64,000 nucleotides of DNA, from positions 1,152 through 65,151 of the forward strand of contig NZ_LMRG01000001.1 of assembly GCF_001425605.1 (NCBI RefSeq). The letters are read 5' to 3'. Source of the DNA: Rhizobium sp. Leaf453. Its GTDB lineage: Bacteria; Pseudomonadota; Alphaproteobacteria; Rhizobiales; Rhizobiaceae. Of the stretch, positions 30,816 to 39,969 are shown piece after piece (within the stretch, counting starts at the first letter, position 1; each line of letters opens with the position of its first letter). A program made the translations under genes and the position numbers. The notes under the pieces were generated by a model that worked only from the letters and a program-made list of their open reading frames with translations, ran no database searches and had not been told where the DNA came from.

Positions 30816-31565
30816 ATGACGGAAGGTATCGAAGGAAAAGTCGTCGTCATCACCGGCGCCAGCAGCGGTCTCGGCGAGGCCGCCGTGCGGCTTCTGTCAG
30901 AGGGTGGCGCCAAACTGGTCTCGGCGCACGGCGTCTCGACAGGCTCGAGGCGCTGGCGCAATCCTGCGGGCTCGGCAAGGACGCCGCGGTCCGCACGGAC
31001 GTCTCAAACTTCGACGAGGTGAAGCGGCTGGTCGACCATGCGGCAGGGCTGCACGGCCGGATCGACGTGCTCATCAACAATGCCGGCCTGATGCCGCATT
31101 CGCCGCTGGAACGCTGCAAGGTCGAGGACTGGGACCGGACGATCGACGTCAACCTCAAGGGCGTGCTCTATGGCATCGGCGCAGTGCTGCCCTACATGAA
31201 GGAGCAGAAAAGCGGCCAGATCATCCCAGATCATCAACGTATCCTCGGTCGCCGGGCACAAGGTCAATCCGGGCGGCGCGGTCTATGCCGCCACCAAGCA
31301 TGGCGTTCGGGGGATCTCGGAAGGGCTGAGGCAGGAAGTGAAGCCGTACAACATCCGCACCACCGTGATCTCGCCGGGCGCCGTCGATACCGAACTGCCG
31401 GCAAGCGTGACGGAAGAGGATGTAGCAAAGAACGTGCGGGCTCTCTATGAGCGCGTGGCCATCCCGGCCAGTTCCTTCGCGCGGGCCGTAGCCTTTGCCA
31501 TGAGCCAGCCGGAGGATGTCGATATCAACGAAATCCTGTTCCGCCCCACGGCGCAGGAATACTGA
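30816..31565 (+). pseudogene. Short-chain dehydrogenase/reductase, two frameshifts
   Basis: The coding remnant of an SDR oxidoreductase. The 5' part ([23 protein letters not shown]) carries the NAD(P)-binding motif; the middle ([20 protein letters not shown]) and the 3' part ([20 protein letters not shown] with the YxxxK motif) are in different frames. One base is missing near 30918-30925 (the frame continues as [12 protein letters not shown]). A perfect 10-bp tandem duplication (ccagatcatc at 31216-31225 and 31226-31235) restores the original frame after the middle part. Net change is +9, but stops at 31020-31022 end the first frame. Sequencing error is possible for the one-base change. Confidence 0.85.
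31216..31235. repeat. 10-bp perfect tandem duplication in SDR
   Basis: ccagatcatc occurs twice in a row and causes a frame change within the SDR pseudogene. One copy removed restores the expected [12 protein letters not shown] reading. Confidence 0.9.
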
Positions 31566-31610
31566 TTTCCGGACGGCTCCAGCCGCCCTGCATCAACCTC
31601 GGAGCACGGC

Positions 31611-32300
31611 ATGAAACCGCACATCATTCTGCATATGGGATCGAGCATCAACGGCCGCATCGTGCCGACACATTGGCCGAAGGACCTGACGAAGGACTTT
31701 TCCGCGGTCTATGAGCAGATCCACGAGGATTTGAAGGGCGACGCCTGGCTGGTTGGCCGTATCACCATGGCGGATTTCGCCGAAGGCGATCCTGACCCGG
31801 TAGCGGCATCGCAGGCCTATCCGCGAACGACATGGAAAGCGCCGGAAGCGCAGGAAGGCCCCTATGCCATCGCGGTCGATCAGGGGGCGAAGCTCCATCT
31901 CAACACCGGCGAGATCAATGGCGACAAGGTCATCCTGATCCTGACTGAAAGCGTTTCCGACGATCATCTCGCCGAACTGCGCCGGGACGGCATTTCCTAT
32001 CTCTTTGCCGGCCGCTCAGAGACCGACCTGGCACTCGCTCTCAAAACACTCGGTGAAGAGTTCGGCATCCGGCGCCTTCTGCTCGAAGGCGGCGGCGGCA
32101 TCAATGGCAGCTTTCTCGCGGCCGGATTGATCGACGAGATCAGTCTGCTGATCCTGCCGCTCGCCGACGGCGCGAGCGGCATGCCGACGACCTTCGACGG
32201 ACCGGCCGTTCCTGCAAGCCTGCTTTCACTCAGCGCCGTCGAACGGCTGGACAATGACGTCCTGCACCTGCGCTACCGGGTTGAGCGATCGAACGGTTGA
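31611..32300 (+). CDS. RibD C-terminal domain / dihydrofolate-reductase-like protein
   Basis: A 229-residue protein with the RibD-C/DHFR-like fold. The pattern MKPHIILHMGSSINGRIVP, the GDAWLVGRITM loop and LLLEGGGGINGSFL match this superfamily. Members reduce pyrimidine or pterin-like substrates with NADPH. It lies 45 bases after the SDR remnant on the same strand and may belong to the same LysR-linked run. Its precise substrate is unknown. Confidence 0.85.
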   Translation: MKPHIILHMGSSINGRIVPTHWPKDLTKDFSAVYEQIHEDLKGDAWLVGRITMADFAEGDPDPVAASQAYPRTTWKAPEAQEGPYAIAVDQGAKLHLNTGEINGDKVILILTESVSDDHLAELRRDGISYLFAGRSETDLALALKTLGEEFGIRRLLLEGGGGINGSFLAAGLIDEISLLILPLADGASGMPTTFDGPAVPASLLSLSAVERLDNDVLHLRYRVERSNG

Positions 32301-32302
32301 GC

Positions 32303-32725
32303 CTAGCGGTCGACCAGCACGGCGCAGACGCAATGGCTGACGACACGGCTGGCGGTGGAGCCGATGAAATAATCGATGAGGCCCGGGTGGTGCGATGCGA
32401 TGATGACCAGATCCGCCTTCTCCTCCTCGGCGAAAGCGTTGATCACACCGGCAGCGCCACCGATGCGGATTTCGACGCGTCCGTTGATGTTGTGCTTTTC
32501 CTTGAGTTCGGTCAGCGTCTGCGTCGCCTGCTTGCGCGACTCGTCCATCACCTCCAGCGGAAAGTCGACGATCATGTAACCCTGCGCATAGGCGTTCAGA
32601 TCCTCGACCACATTCAGCAGGATGATTTCGCCGCCGTCATCGAGCAGCGACTGCGCGCGCTCAAGGGTTTTCTCGCCGTGCTCCAGTTTGTCCATGGCGA
32701 TCGGGACAATGATTTTTTTGTACAT
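32303..32725 (-). CDS. Universal stress protein (UspA family)
   Basis: A 140-residue single UspA domain. The ATP-binding pattern ASHHPGLIDYFIGSTASRVV followed by CVCAVLVDR is typical. The start at 32725 (MYKKIIVPIAMD) was chosen because it gives the family N terminus and has an aaggaga box. The stop is 3 bases from that of the RibD-like gene (convergent). Cytoplasmic stress-linked protein; the ligand is inferred from the family. Confidence 0.92.
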   Translation of the reverse strand: MYKKIIVPIAMDKLEHGEKTLERAQSLLDDGGEIILLNVVEDLNAYAQGYMIVDFPLEVMDESRKQATQTLTELKEKHNINGRVEIRIGGAAGVINAFAEEEKADLVIIASHHPGLIDYFIGSTASRVVSHCVCAVLVDR

Positions 32726-32958
32726 GACGCTCTCCTTGGGTTCAGACGCACATCGTGCTGACAGGGCGTTTTTCAAAACTTCGCCGTGTGCACAATGGTT
32801 TCACTATAGGCATTCTCAACCGACAGTCACAGTCCCTGTGGCGAAGCGCCACGCATCATTGTCAACGTTGTGAGAACGGTAAATCCTCAATACCGCACCT
32901 TCCGTGAACGCCGCGCGCGCGTCATATATTCGTTCGAACCATTCGACAGGATAGCGCC

Positions 32959-33921
32959 ATGGCAACCCTCGACAGACGCACCTTCCTCAAGTTTTCGACG
33001 ACGGCGATCGTCACCGGAGCCGCCGTCCATGCAGCCGATGCAGAAGAGATCAAACCGATGACCGAGCAAGCCGAAAACCACGCCATCCGCATGCCCGCCT
33101 ATGTCGATCATTCGCATCTGGTGGTGCGCGACCTGCCGATGGTTTCCGCCTGGTACCAGGCCATCATGGGCCTCTCACCGATTGAGAAGACGGCAAGCGG
33201 CGAGACATTGGGCGTTGCCGGCCGGCCGCTGCTGACGCTGACCACCGAGGGCAATGCGGCGATCGCGCCGCACAATGCGCCCGGCCTGTTCCACACGGCC
33301 TTCCTCGTTCCCGACCGCACCGAACTCGGCCGCTGGCTGGCGCATATCGCCCATAACAACGTACCCCTGCAGGGCGCGTCCGATCATCTCGTTTCGGAAG
33401 CGATCTATCTCGGCGACCCCGAAGGAAACGGCATTGAGGTCTATCGCGACCGGCCGCGCGAGGAATGGAACTACCTACAGGACGGCATGGTGAAGATGGC
33501 AACGTTGCCGCTTGACCTGCAGGCGATCTACGACGAGGCCCCGAAGGACAAGTGGAACGGCATGGCGGATGGAACGGCGATCGGCCATATCCACCTGCAG
33601 GTTTCCGATATCCCTGAGGCGAACGCCTTCTTCCGCGATGTGCTCGGTCTCGATCTGATGGCCACCTATCCCGGCGCCAGCTTCTTTGCCTCGGGCAAGT
33701 ACCATCACCATATCGGCGCAAACATCTGGAACTCGCGTGGTGCGCCGAAGCGCCAGAGCAACATGACCGGCCTTGCGAACTACACGGTGCGCTTCAACGA
33801 CCCCGCCAAGTTGCAGGCCGCATTGGCGGCGCTGGAAAAGCTGGAAATCCCGGTGACCCGCAACGGTGACAGCCATTCTTTGATCGACCCGTGGGGCATC
33901 GGCTTGAAACTGGAGGCCTGA
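32959..33921 (+). CDS. Tat-exported VOC (glyoxalase/dioxygenase-like) protein
   Basis: A 320-residue protein. The N terminus has a twin-arginine signal (DRRTFLKFSTTAIVTGAA). Two VOC modules follow (about residues 48-160 and 195-318), including HLVVRDLPMVSAWYQAIMGL, LGDPEGNGIEVYRDRPREEW and HIHLQVSDIPEANAFFRDVLG. The layout recalls CatE-like extradiol dioxygenases (2,3-dioxygenases), which use Fe(II), but periplasmic export is unusual for them. Its regulation is unknown. The upstream gap is about 230 bases and divergent from UspA. Confidence 0.82.
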   Translation: MATLDRRTFLKFSTTAIVTGAAVHAADAEEIKPMTEQAENHAIRMPAYVDHSHLVVRDLPMVSAWYQAIMGLSPIEKTASGETLGVAGRPLLTLTTEGNAAIAPHNAPGLFHTAFLVPDRTELGRWLAHIAHNNVPLQGASDHLVSEAIYLGDPEGNGIEVYRDRPREEWNYLQDGMVKMATLPLDLQAIYDEAPKDKWNGMADGTAIGHIHLQVSDIPEANAFFRDVLGLDLMATYPGASFFASGKYHHHIGANIWNSRGAPKRQSNMTGLANYTVRFNDPAKLQAALAALEKLEIPVTRNGDSHSLIDPWGIGLKLEA

Positions 33922-33938
33922 GGCCTCCAGCTTGGACC

Positions 33939-34304
33939 TTACCAGCCCTGCGGCTCGATATAGCGGCCATGGACCCAGCCGGTCTGCCAGTTGCCGTTCT
34001 GGCCGGGATCATGCCAGATCTGGCACCAGGTAGACCGCACCGCATTGCGTTGGGCACCGCGCGACCAGCCCGCGATATCGTTGAGATCGACACCATTCAT
34101 GCAGCGGCCTGTCATCTGCAGACCGGTGCCGTTCGGATAACCGGCGCGGATGGCCGATTGCGATGACGGCCAGGCGCGCGCATTCAGCACGTCGTTCCAG
34201 GCAACGCCCGACACTTTCCAGGCAACGAAGGTATTGGCCATCGCCGCCGGGGCGGCAAAGGCGACAAGTGCGGCAGCCAGCGTGATTTTCACCAGGGTTT
34301 TCAT
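33939..34304 (-). CDS. Exported SH3-like protein
   Basis: A 121-residue protein with a signal peptide (MKTLVKITLAAALVAFAAPAAMA) and one SH3b-like domain: WNDVLNARAWPSSQSAIRAGYP, a GRCMNGVDLNDIAGW segment and a CQIWHDPG / GWVHGRYIEPQGW end. It is likely periplasmic. The start at 34304 has a gaggagaa box. It is convergent with the VOC gene (17 bases between stops). A disulfide between the two Cys is possible. Confidence 0.8.
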   Translation of the reverse strand: MKTLVKITLAAALVAFAAPAAMANTFVAWKVSGVAWNDVLNARAWPSSQSAIRAGYPNGTGLQMTGRCMNGVDLNDIAGWSRGAQRNAVRSTWCQIWHDPGQNGNWQTGWVHGRYIEPQGW

Positions 34305-34483
34305 GATCAAGTTCTCCTCGGGCGGCACTTTACCGGCCGCTGTTTTTGTCCCTGATCTTGATTTAGCAGGTGTCGCCGGTGTCATCGGTTCCGGATGGAA
34401 CAGGCTGTTTTTCGGCTTTAACGGCGCGGCCGCGACGGCGATCCCGGCGCCGGATTCGTCGATGAGGTGGGGTTCCTGTTCAA

Positions 34484-35092
34484 TCAGAACTGAGCGTTCG
34501 GTGGCGACCGCCAGACTTTGGGCAGTATCAGCAGGGCACCACTGCCGCACAGCGCGGCGGTAAAGAGAGTTCCTCGCTGAGGACCACCGAACAGCAGGGT
34601 GATCAATCCCGCATGCCGTCCATCCGGGTCAAAAAATGCATCCATTGAAAAAAGGAACGGCAAAAAAAGAACAAAAATAATCACCAATACCGATATCAAG
34701 AAAACGACATCCGCCTTTTTCCCGACGGAATGAAGCTTGATCAGGTCTCCCTGCGTTTCGCCCCGGTTTCTGCGCAGGATGTACGAGAGCAACAGACCTC
34801 CGGCGATCGTTGCGCCGACGACGCCATAAACGATCAGCAAATTCATGACCATGTCGCTGCTACCCGGTGCCGGCGCGAGATAGACTGATGAAATCACCGA
34901 AAGATGAAAGGCGCTGGTTGTCGAAGATGTTGTCAGCGGCAATTTGAAACGCAGTTCTCGCCAGTACAGATACAGCGAGTAAGGTCCCATAAAGAGAGGG
35001 TAAATCCCGATACCGTGAAGAATGCTGCCTATCAGTTCCATGTCCGGATGAAGCCGAACCGCGCATGATTCGTCAAACGCCTCCCGTGCCAT
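34484..35092 (-). CDS. Hypothetical multi-helix membrane protein
   Basis: A roughly 202-residue protein with about five hydrophobic segments (LIGSILHGIGIYPLFMGPYSL, a VMNLLIVYGVVGATIAGGLLL helix, VVFLISVLVIIFVLFLPFLF and a C-terminal TLFTAALCGSGALLILPKV). No family is recognised. The base composition is more AT-rich than its neighbours, which may indicate foreign origin. The start could also be the ATG at 35041 (MELIGSIL). Isolated gene. Confidence 0.55.
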   Translation of the reverse strand: MAREAFDESCAVRLHPDMELIGSILHGIGIYPLFMGPYSLYLYWRELRFKLPLTTSSTTSAFHLSVISSVYLAPAPGSSDMVMNLLIVYGVVGATIAGGLLLSYILRRNRGETQGDLIKLHSVGKKADVVFLISVLVIIFVLFLPFLFSMDAFFDPDGRHAGLITLLFGGPQRGTLFTAALCGSGALLILPKVWRSPPNAQF

Positions 35093-35156
35093 TTCATCGG
35101 GAGGTCCGGAGCGCTGATAGCGCCCCGGTATCGCGCGTCGTCCTCAGCCTAAGTCT

Positions 35157-36380
35157 CTAATGCCTCTGCCCCGAACCGCCGACCGCGACGATCGAAAAAG
35201 GCTGGCCTTCGACCGGGATCGTCCGCTTCTCTGTCAACGTTTCCGGATCGATTATGCGCACAAGGCTGTGGCGCGGATCGGTGACGGCGATGGTGTCGCC
35301 GGCCATGGCGAGACGCGGACGCGGATCGCGCCAGTGACCGTCCTTGCTATAGGGTTCGGTGATCGTTTCCGAGCCGGTGATCTCGCCCTTCACGACATCC
35401 AGCTGGTGCAGCTTGCCGTCTTCCGTCAGGATATAGCCATGGCGGGCATCGGCGGGATCGAGCACGAAATCGACACGGCGGGTCGGAAGTTCGATGAGGC
35501 GATAGAGTGTATCGCTGTCGGGATCGATCAGCACCACCTTGTCCTCCCCATAGTTGCCAAGGAAAAACTGCATGGATTTTCCGCCGAGCAGCGTCGAGAC
35601 CTTGCCTTCCGGGAGGTTCGAACCATAGGCCAGCATCTCAAGCTTCGGACCATCGAGCCCGCCCGGCCGGGCGATCAGCACACCCTCTGCACAACCGAAG
35701 GCGACGAGCCGTGCCGAGACGGCCTCGCCATGCAGCCCGGTGCAGGTGGCGACATCGCCCCGCTGCTTGCCGTCGCGATCGACGACACGCAGGCCGAGCC
35801 TTGGCGGCAGTTCGTCCGGCTTCACCTCGGCTGCCATGTTCGGCACCGAAACAAGAATATTGCTGCCCATCGGCACCGCAACGCCATGGTGCGGCGCCGT
35901 CGTATCGATCACCGTCCCCTGCCCGTTGCCATCGAGAAGTGCCGTTTCCGCAAGCAGATCCGCCTTGCCGCCTCGGTCATAGAAAACCACCACATCATCG
36001 CCATGGGTCACGACATGGCCGGGCTTGGCGCCGGAAATAGTGGCAGGCAGTAACTTCGGGTCCGACACTTCTATATCGCGGTGCTCGCCATGATCGGAAA
36101 GGGCAATTCCGGTCGACAGCACATTTACCGTGCCGGCATCGCCCTGCACCGCAAAGACGGTCCGGCCGCTGTCGCTGGCGCTCAGCGCCGCATAGCCCTT
36201 GAGATCGTAACGCCCGAGTTCCGCACCGCTCCTGGCATCGATGGCGCGAACCACCGGCAGAGTGTGATCGGCGACGAACAGGCGCCAGGTCTCTCCACCA
36301 TCATCAGCGAGTACGGGGAACGGAATGAGCGCGCCGACAAAGGCGGCATTGCGCATCAGACGGGTGAAATGGGTTCGCAT
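35157..36380 (-). CDS. aztD: AztD-like periplasmic zinc metallochaperone
   Basis: A 407-residue secreted beta-propeller protein. A signal peptide (RLMRNAAFVGALIPFPVLA) is followed by repeats with short blade motifs. The CTGLHGEAVSARLVAFGCAEG segment (conserved Cys pair, His) and YDRGGKADL match the AztD family, which carries zinc to the AztC solute-binding protein in Paracoccus and relatives. No aztABC transporter genes lie beside it, so it is an orphan. A Zur-like dyad sits directly upstream (36394-36426). Family assignment rests on memory of motifs. Confidence 0.72.
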   Translation of the reverse strand: MRTHFTRLMRNAAFVGALIPFPVLADDGGETWRLFVADHTLPVVRAIDARSGAELGRYDLKGYAALSASDSGRTVFAVQGDAGTVNVLSTGIALSDHGEHRDIEVSDPKLLPATISGAKPGHVVTHGDDVVVFYDRGGKADLLAETALLDGNGQGTVIDTTAPHHGVAVPMGSNILVSVPNMAAEVKPDELPPRLGLRVVDRDGKQRGDVATCTGLHGEAVSARLVAFGCAEGVLIARPGGLDGPKLEMLAYGSNLPEGKVSTLLGGKSMQFFLGNYGEDKVVLIDPDSDTLYRLIELPTRRVDFVLDPADARHGYILTEDGKLHQLDVVKGEITGSETITEPYSKDGHWRDPRPRLAMAGDTIAVTDPRHSLVRIIDPETLTEKRTIPVEGQPFSIVAVGGSGQRH

Positions 36381-36393
36381 CGGCTTCTCCTTT

Positions 36394-36426
36394 ATGTAAT
36401 AACGTTACGTTGTTATAAAGTTACAT
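36394..36426. promoter_or_regulatory. Candidate Zur box upstream of aztD-like gene
   Basis: A 33-base imperfect dyad. Perfect 6-base outer arms ATGTAA (36394-36399) and TTACAT (36421-36426) flank AT-rich inner repeats that include GTTATAAAGTTACAT. Alphaproteobacterial Zur sites have this GTTATAA/GTTAC character. It lies about 15-45 bases upstream of the start codon at 36380, an operator-like position. Confidence 0.55.
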
Positions 36427-36463
36427 CCGCAATGTCCAGACTGGAGCCGTGAATTTCACAGGA

Positions 36464-36500
36464 GAAAAAGAAAAGGCCGCATGTGCGATCACATGCGACC
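36464..36500 (-). terminator. Rho-independent terminator of chemoreceptor gene
   Basis: On the minus strand the 11-bp stem GGTCGCATGTG / CACATGCGGCC (one G-T pair) with a 4-base loop is followed by TTTTCTTTTTC. It ends the 36526 gene 25 bases after its stop. Confidence 0.9.
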
Positions 36501-36525
36501 TCTCAAGTGTTTGTTTTGGCTCAGA

Positions 36526-38445
36526 TTACGCCGCGCGCATCCGACGCGCCATCGATGCCAGCGCATTGCTGCCGGCGCCGTCCTCGAGCTTGAAGCGGGC
36601 GAGCAGGGTCTGCAGCTGGCGGCTTTCTTCCGCGAGCGTCTCGCTGGCGGCCGTGGTTTCCTCGACCATGGCGGCGTTCTTCTGGGTCATCTGGTCCATG
36701 TGGTTGACCGACGTGTTGATCTCGGCAAGCGCGGTCGACTGTTCGCGAGCGGCCGTGGCGATGCTCTCGACGTGATCATTGACGCGAAGAACCAGCTGTT
36801 CGATTTCAACCAGCGCATCGCCGGTGGCGCGCACCAGCGAGACACCGCCGCCGACTTCCGCCGCCGATGCACTGATCAGGTTCTTGATCTCCTTGGCGGC
36901 GTTGGCGGAGCGCTGAGCGAGTTCGCGCACTTCCTGCGCGACGACGGCAAAGCCGCGACCGGCCTCGCCCGCCCGGGCGGCCTCGACGCCGGCATTCAGC
37001 GCCAGCAGGTTGGTCTGGAAGGCGATTTCGTCGATGACGCCGATGATCTGGCTGATCTTGCTGGAAGATTCCTCGATACGGCCCATGGCGCTGACGGCGC
37101 TGCGGACGATCTCGCCGGACTTGCCGGCGCTGTCCTTGGTTTCGCGCACCATGTCGCGGGCTTCATTGGCGCGCTGGGCTGAGGTGCGGACGGTTGCAGT
37201 GATCTCGTCCAGCGCGGCGGCGGTCTCCTCAAGCGCGGCAGCCTGCTGCTCGGTGCGCTTGGAGAGGTCATTGGCGGCCGACGACAGTTCCGACGAGCTG
37301 TCCTTGATCGTGCCGGCGGAGCCGCGGACATTGCTCATGGTCGAGCGCAGCGTCACCATCGTCGCGTTGACATTGCTCTGCAGCTCGGCAAAGGCGCCCT
37401 GATAACTGCCTTCCATGGCCTGCGACAGGTCGGCATCGGCCAGTGCGGCGATAACGCGGCGAACCTCGGTGACCGCATGGTCGATGCTGTCGACCAGTTC
37501 GTTGACGCTGCCGGCAAAGCGGTTGAGGTCGGCATTGCCGTAGTCCTTGCGGATGCGGGCGGTGAAATCACCGGCGACGGCGGCGGCAACGACCGTGCTG
37601 ATGCTCGACTGCAGGTCGCTGGAGCGGGCATGCAGCGCCTCTTCCTGGGCCTTCATGTCGCGCATGGAGAGCGCATTGGTGCGGAAGACCTCGACGGCGC
37701 GGGCCATCTCGCCGATTTCGTCCTTGCGGGTGGCGTCGGTGCCGGTCTCGGCCAGATTGCCTTCGGCCAGGCGGCTCATGGCAGCGGTCAGGTCGCGAAC
37801 CGGCGTGGCGATGCCGCGGCGGGCGACGAGCAGGCTGACGACGGCACCGAAGACGATGCAGGCGACGATGGCGGCAGCGACAACCAGCATGGCCATGTTG
37901 GATTCCGCCAGCGCAGCAGCGCGGGCGGAGGCAAGGGCCTCACCCGAATAGGTGCTGTATTCCTTGACCGATGCCGTCACGACCTTCTGGCCATCCAGCG
38001 CGACACCGAGGGCAGCCTTGATCGCCGCACCATTGGCCGGATCGGCCTCGGCGACATCCACCATCGACCGGATGCTGGCGAAATAGCTTTCCAGCGTCTG
38101 GCGAATCTTGCCGAGCTGCTGGACTTCCGTCGCATCGGCGGCGGCCTCGATCTTCGGCAGGCGGGCCAGCATTTCGCCGGAGCGCTTGTCTGCCTCGGCT
38201 CGGAAATCGGCGGCCTTTTCCGGTGCGGCGGCCAGCTGATAGGTCATGCGACTGATGGCGATGATATCGACACGCAGGTCCATCGCCTCGCGGGCAACCT
38301 CTTCCTTGGTACCGACGGAAACCATCGCGGATTCCAGCGCCGAAAGGCCTCTGGCGCCGACTAGGCCGATGACAAGCGAGGACAGGCCCATCACGAAGAC
38401 GACAAGGCCGATCTTCTGGAGAATGGAGAGATTGCGAAACGTCAT
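36526..38445 (-). CDS. Transmembrane methyl-accepting chemotaxis protein
   Basis: A 639-residue chemoreceptor. One N-terminal helix (about residues 10-30), a periplasmic four-helix-bundle-like region, a second membrane helix near 185-215, a HAMP domain (VRDLTAAMSRLAEGNLAE) and a second HAMP-like linker. The signalling domain contains the hairpin tip [20 protein letters not shown] and FAVVAQEVRELAQRSANAAKEI. The unusual [11 protein letters not shown] replaces the common AIEAARAGE. No NWxxF CheR/CheB tether is present at the C terminus (ends ASMARRMRAA). The start at 38445 fits the family; the ligand is unknown. Confidence 0.92.
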   Translation of the reverse strand: MTFRNLSILQKIGLVVFVMGLSSLVIGLVGARGLSALESAMVSVGTKEEVAREAMDLRVDIIAISRMTYQLAAAPEKAADFRAEADKRSGEMLARLPKIEAAADATEVQQLGKIRQTLESYFASIRSMVDVAEADPANGAAIKAALGVALDGQKVVTASVKEYSTYSGEALASARAAALAESNMAMLVVAAAIVACIVFGAVVSLLVARRGIATPVRDLTAAMSRLAEGNLAETGTDATRKDEIGEMARAVEVFRTNALSMRDMKAQEEALHARSSDLQSSISTVVAAAVAGDFTARIRKDYGNADLNRFAGSVNELVDSIDHAVTEVRRVIAALADADLSQAMEGSYQGAFAELQSNVNATMVTLRSTMSNVRGSAGTIKDSSSELSSAANDLSKRTEQQAAALEETAAALDEITATVRTSAQRANEARDMVRETKDSAGKSGEIVRSAVSAMGRIEESSSKISQIIGVIDEIAFQTNLLALNAGVEAARAGEAGRGFAVVAQEVRELAQRSANAAKEIKNLISASAAEVGGGVSLVRATGDALVEIEQLVLRVNDHVESIATAAREQSTALAEINTSVNHMDQMTQKNAAMVEETTAASETLAEESRQLQTLLARFKLEDGAGSNALASMARRMRAA

Positions 38446-38630
38446 GGCGGACTCCGGCGGGCACGTCTGCCCGCATGCTGAACACAAAGAGGGGGAAGGC
38501 CTGATGCCTGGAGACAGCGCGGAAGAACATTGCGCCCGGTGGCGCGAGACTCCCGCACTTGCCCTAAATTTGAGTTAAATTTTCCCCTCTTGTTCTCGCA
38601 TTGCGGCAACGCTTTCGCGCCGCAGCACGG

Positions 38631-38906
38631 TCACTTGCCCGGCGTGCAGACGAAAAGGCTGGCGAGCTTCAAGGCAACCGGACGCACGATCAGCACGCAG
38701 ACGAAAGCGGCGGGCATGGCAACGACATAAGCCGCAATGACGCGGGCGAAATAATCGCCGGGAAAGCCGCTATTGGCGGCAACGATGACGCCGCACATCA
38801 GGAACGCCATGATCGCCGACATGAAGAAGGCAAAGACGATCGGCATGGCGCGGGCGGGAAGCTTGAAGCCGCGCGTAGCGGGCGTGGAAAGGGATAAATC
38901 AGTCAT
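38631..38906 (-). CDS. DUF2798 family membrane protein
   Basis: A 91-residue protein of the DUF2798 family with two membrane helices (MPIVFAFFMSAIMAFLMCGV and FARVIAAYVVAMPAAFVCVLIV) and a short C-terminal stretch. No function is known. The ATG at 38906 has an aaggac box. It is divergent from the LysR gene at 39040, which may control it; a dyad lies between them. Confidence 0.82.
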   Translation of the reverse strand: MTDLSLSTPATRGFKLPARAMPIVFAFFMSAIMAFLMCGVIVAANSGFPGDYFARVIAAYVVAMPAAFVCVLIVRPVALKLASLFVCTPGK

Positions 38907-39005
38907 GGTGTAGTCCTTCGATGGTGTGATCCGTTGGGCGGAAAATGCCATCGCCGGCGCACGCGCAGTAGATCATTGCAAGCACGCTCAGAATGAAGCA
39001 AAACT

Positions 39006-39029
39006 ATCGAATGATATCATCAATTCGAT
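39006..39029. promoter_or_regulatory. Candidate LysR-type operator
   Basis: Nested dyad between the divergent DUF2798 and LysR genes: outer arms ATCGAA (39006-39011) and TTCGAT (39024-39029) around the perfect palindrome ATGATATCAT (39011-39020). A LysR-type regulator typically binds such sites upstream of its divergent target and itself. Confidence 0.5.
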
Positions 39030-39039
39030 TGGCATGATT

Positions 39040-39969
39040 ATGGATACCCTGCGCGGCGTCGAGAGTTTCATTCGCAGTGTCGAGGAAGGCAGCATCGCCG
39101 GAGCGGCCCGCCGGCTCGGCATTACGCCGGCCGCCGCCAGCCAGAATATCGCCCGGCTGGAACGCAGCCTCGGCACCCGCCTCCTCCAACGCACCACGCG
39201 CAAACTCGGCCTGACCGAGAGCGGACAGGTCTATTACGACCGCGTACGCCACGTAATCGCCGATCTCGAACAGGCGGGCGAAGCCGTTTCCTCGCTGCAG
39301 GATGCGCCGCGCGGACCCTTGAAGATCGCAGCCTCCGTCGCCTTCGGCCGGCATGTCGTGGCGCCGCTCGTCCCGGCCTTCGTCGCCCGGTATCCCGACG
39401 TGCGGGTGGAACTGTTGATCACAGATGCTGCCGTCGACCATATCCGCGAAGGGGTGGATATCAGCGTGCGCTTTGCCGAGCAGTTGGAACCATCGCTGAT
39501 CGCCCGGCGGCTGGCGACGGTGCCGATGCTGCTCTGTGCCTCACCGGACTACATCGCCCGCCGGGGCCGGCCGAAAAAACCGGAAGACCTCGTGCATCAC
39601 GATTGCCTCGTCTATCGCTTCGCCGTGCACGGCCGCCTGTTCCAGTGGACATTCCTGCAGGACGGCACGCTGTTCGAACCGGCGATCGAGGCAAAGATCG
39701 TCAGCAACGATATCGATACGCTAACGGAAATGGCGCTCGCCGGCGCCGGCATCGCAAGGCTCGGCGCCTTCATCAGCGAACCGCTGATCGACAAAGGCAT
39801 GCTTGTCCCCCTGTTCGACCGCGACCCCGGAACGCCCGGCGCCATCACCGGCCACGCTCCCTTCGATTTCTACGCCTGCTATCTCGACCGGCAGGCGGAA
39901 ACCCCGAAAATCCGGGCGTTTATCGACCACGCGGTGGCGGCGCTGAAGGGGCGCTGGCGCGGGGCGTGA
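39040..39969 (+). CDS. LysR-type transcriptional regulator
   Basis: A 309-residue LysR regulator. The N-terminal HTH (ESFIRSVEEGSIAGAARRLGITPAAASQNIARLERSLG) and the substrate-binding domain (KIAASVAFGRHVVAPLVPAF) are complete. The start may be ATG 39034 or 39040. It is divergent from DUF2798, with a dyad between. Its 3'-most 42 bases recur, with synonymous changes, at 40479-40521 (see repeat entry). Confidence 0.92.
   Translation: MDTLRGVESFIRSVEEGSIAGAARRLGITPAAASQNIARLERSLGTRLLQRTTRKLGLTESGQVYYDRVRHVIADLEQAGEAVSSLQDAPRGPLKIAASVAFGRHVVAPLVPAFVARYPDVRVELLITDAAVDHIREGVDISVRFAEQLEPSLIARRLATVPMLLCASPDYIARRGRPKKPEDLVHHDCLVYRFAVHGRLFQWTFLQDGTLFEPAIEAKIVSNDIDTLTEMALAGAGIARLGAFISEPLIDKGMLVPLFDRDPGTPGAITGHAPFDFYACYLDRQAETPKIRAFIDHAVAALKGRWRGA

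Noticed and set aside
36394-36426. Assigning the aztD upstream dyad to a Fur or Mur box
   Set aside because: The GTTATAA/GTTAC content fits Zur better, and the gene's zinc link supports this; still uncertain.
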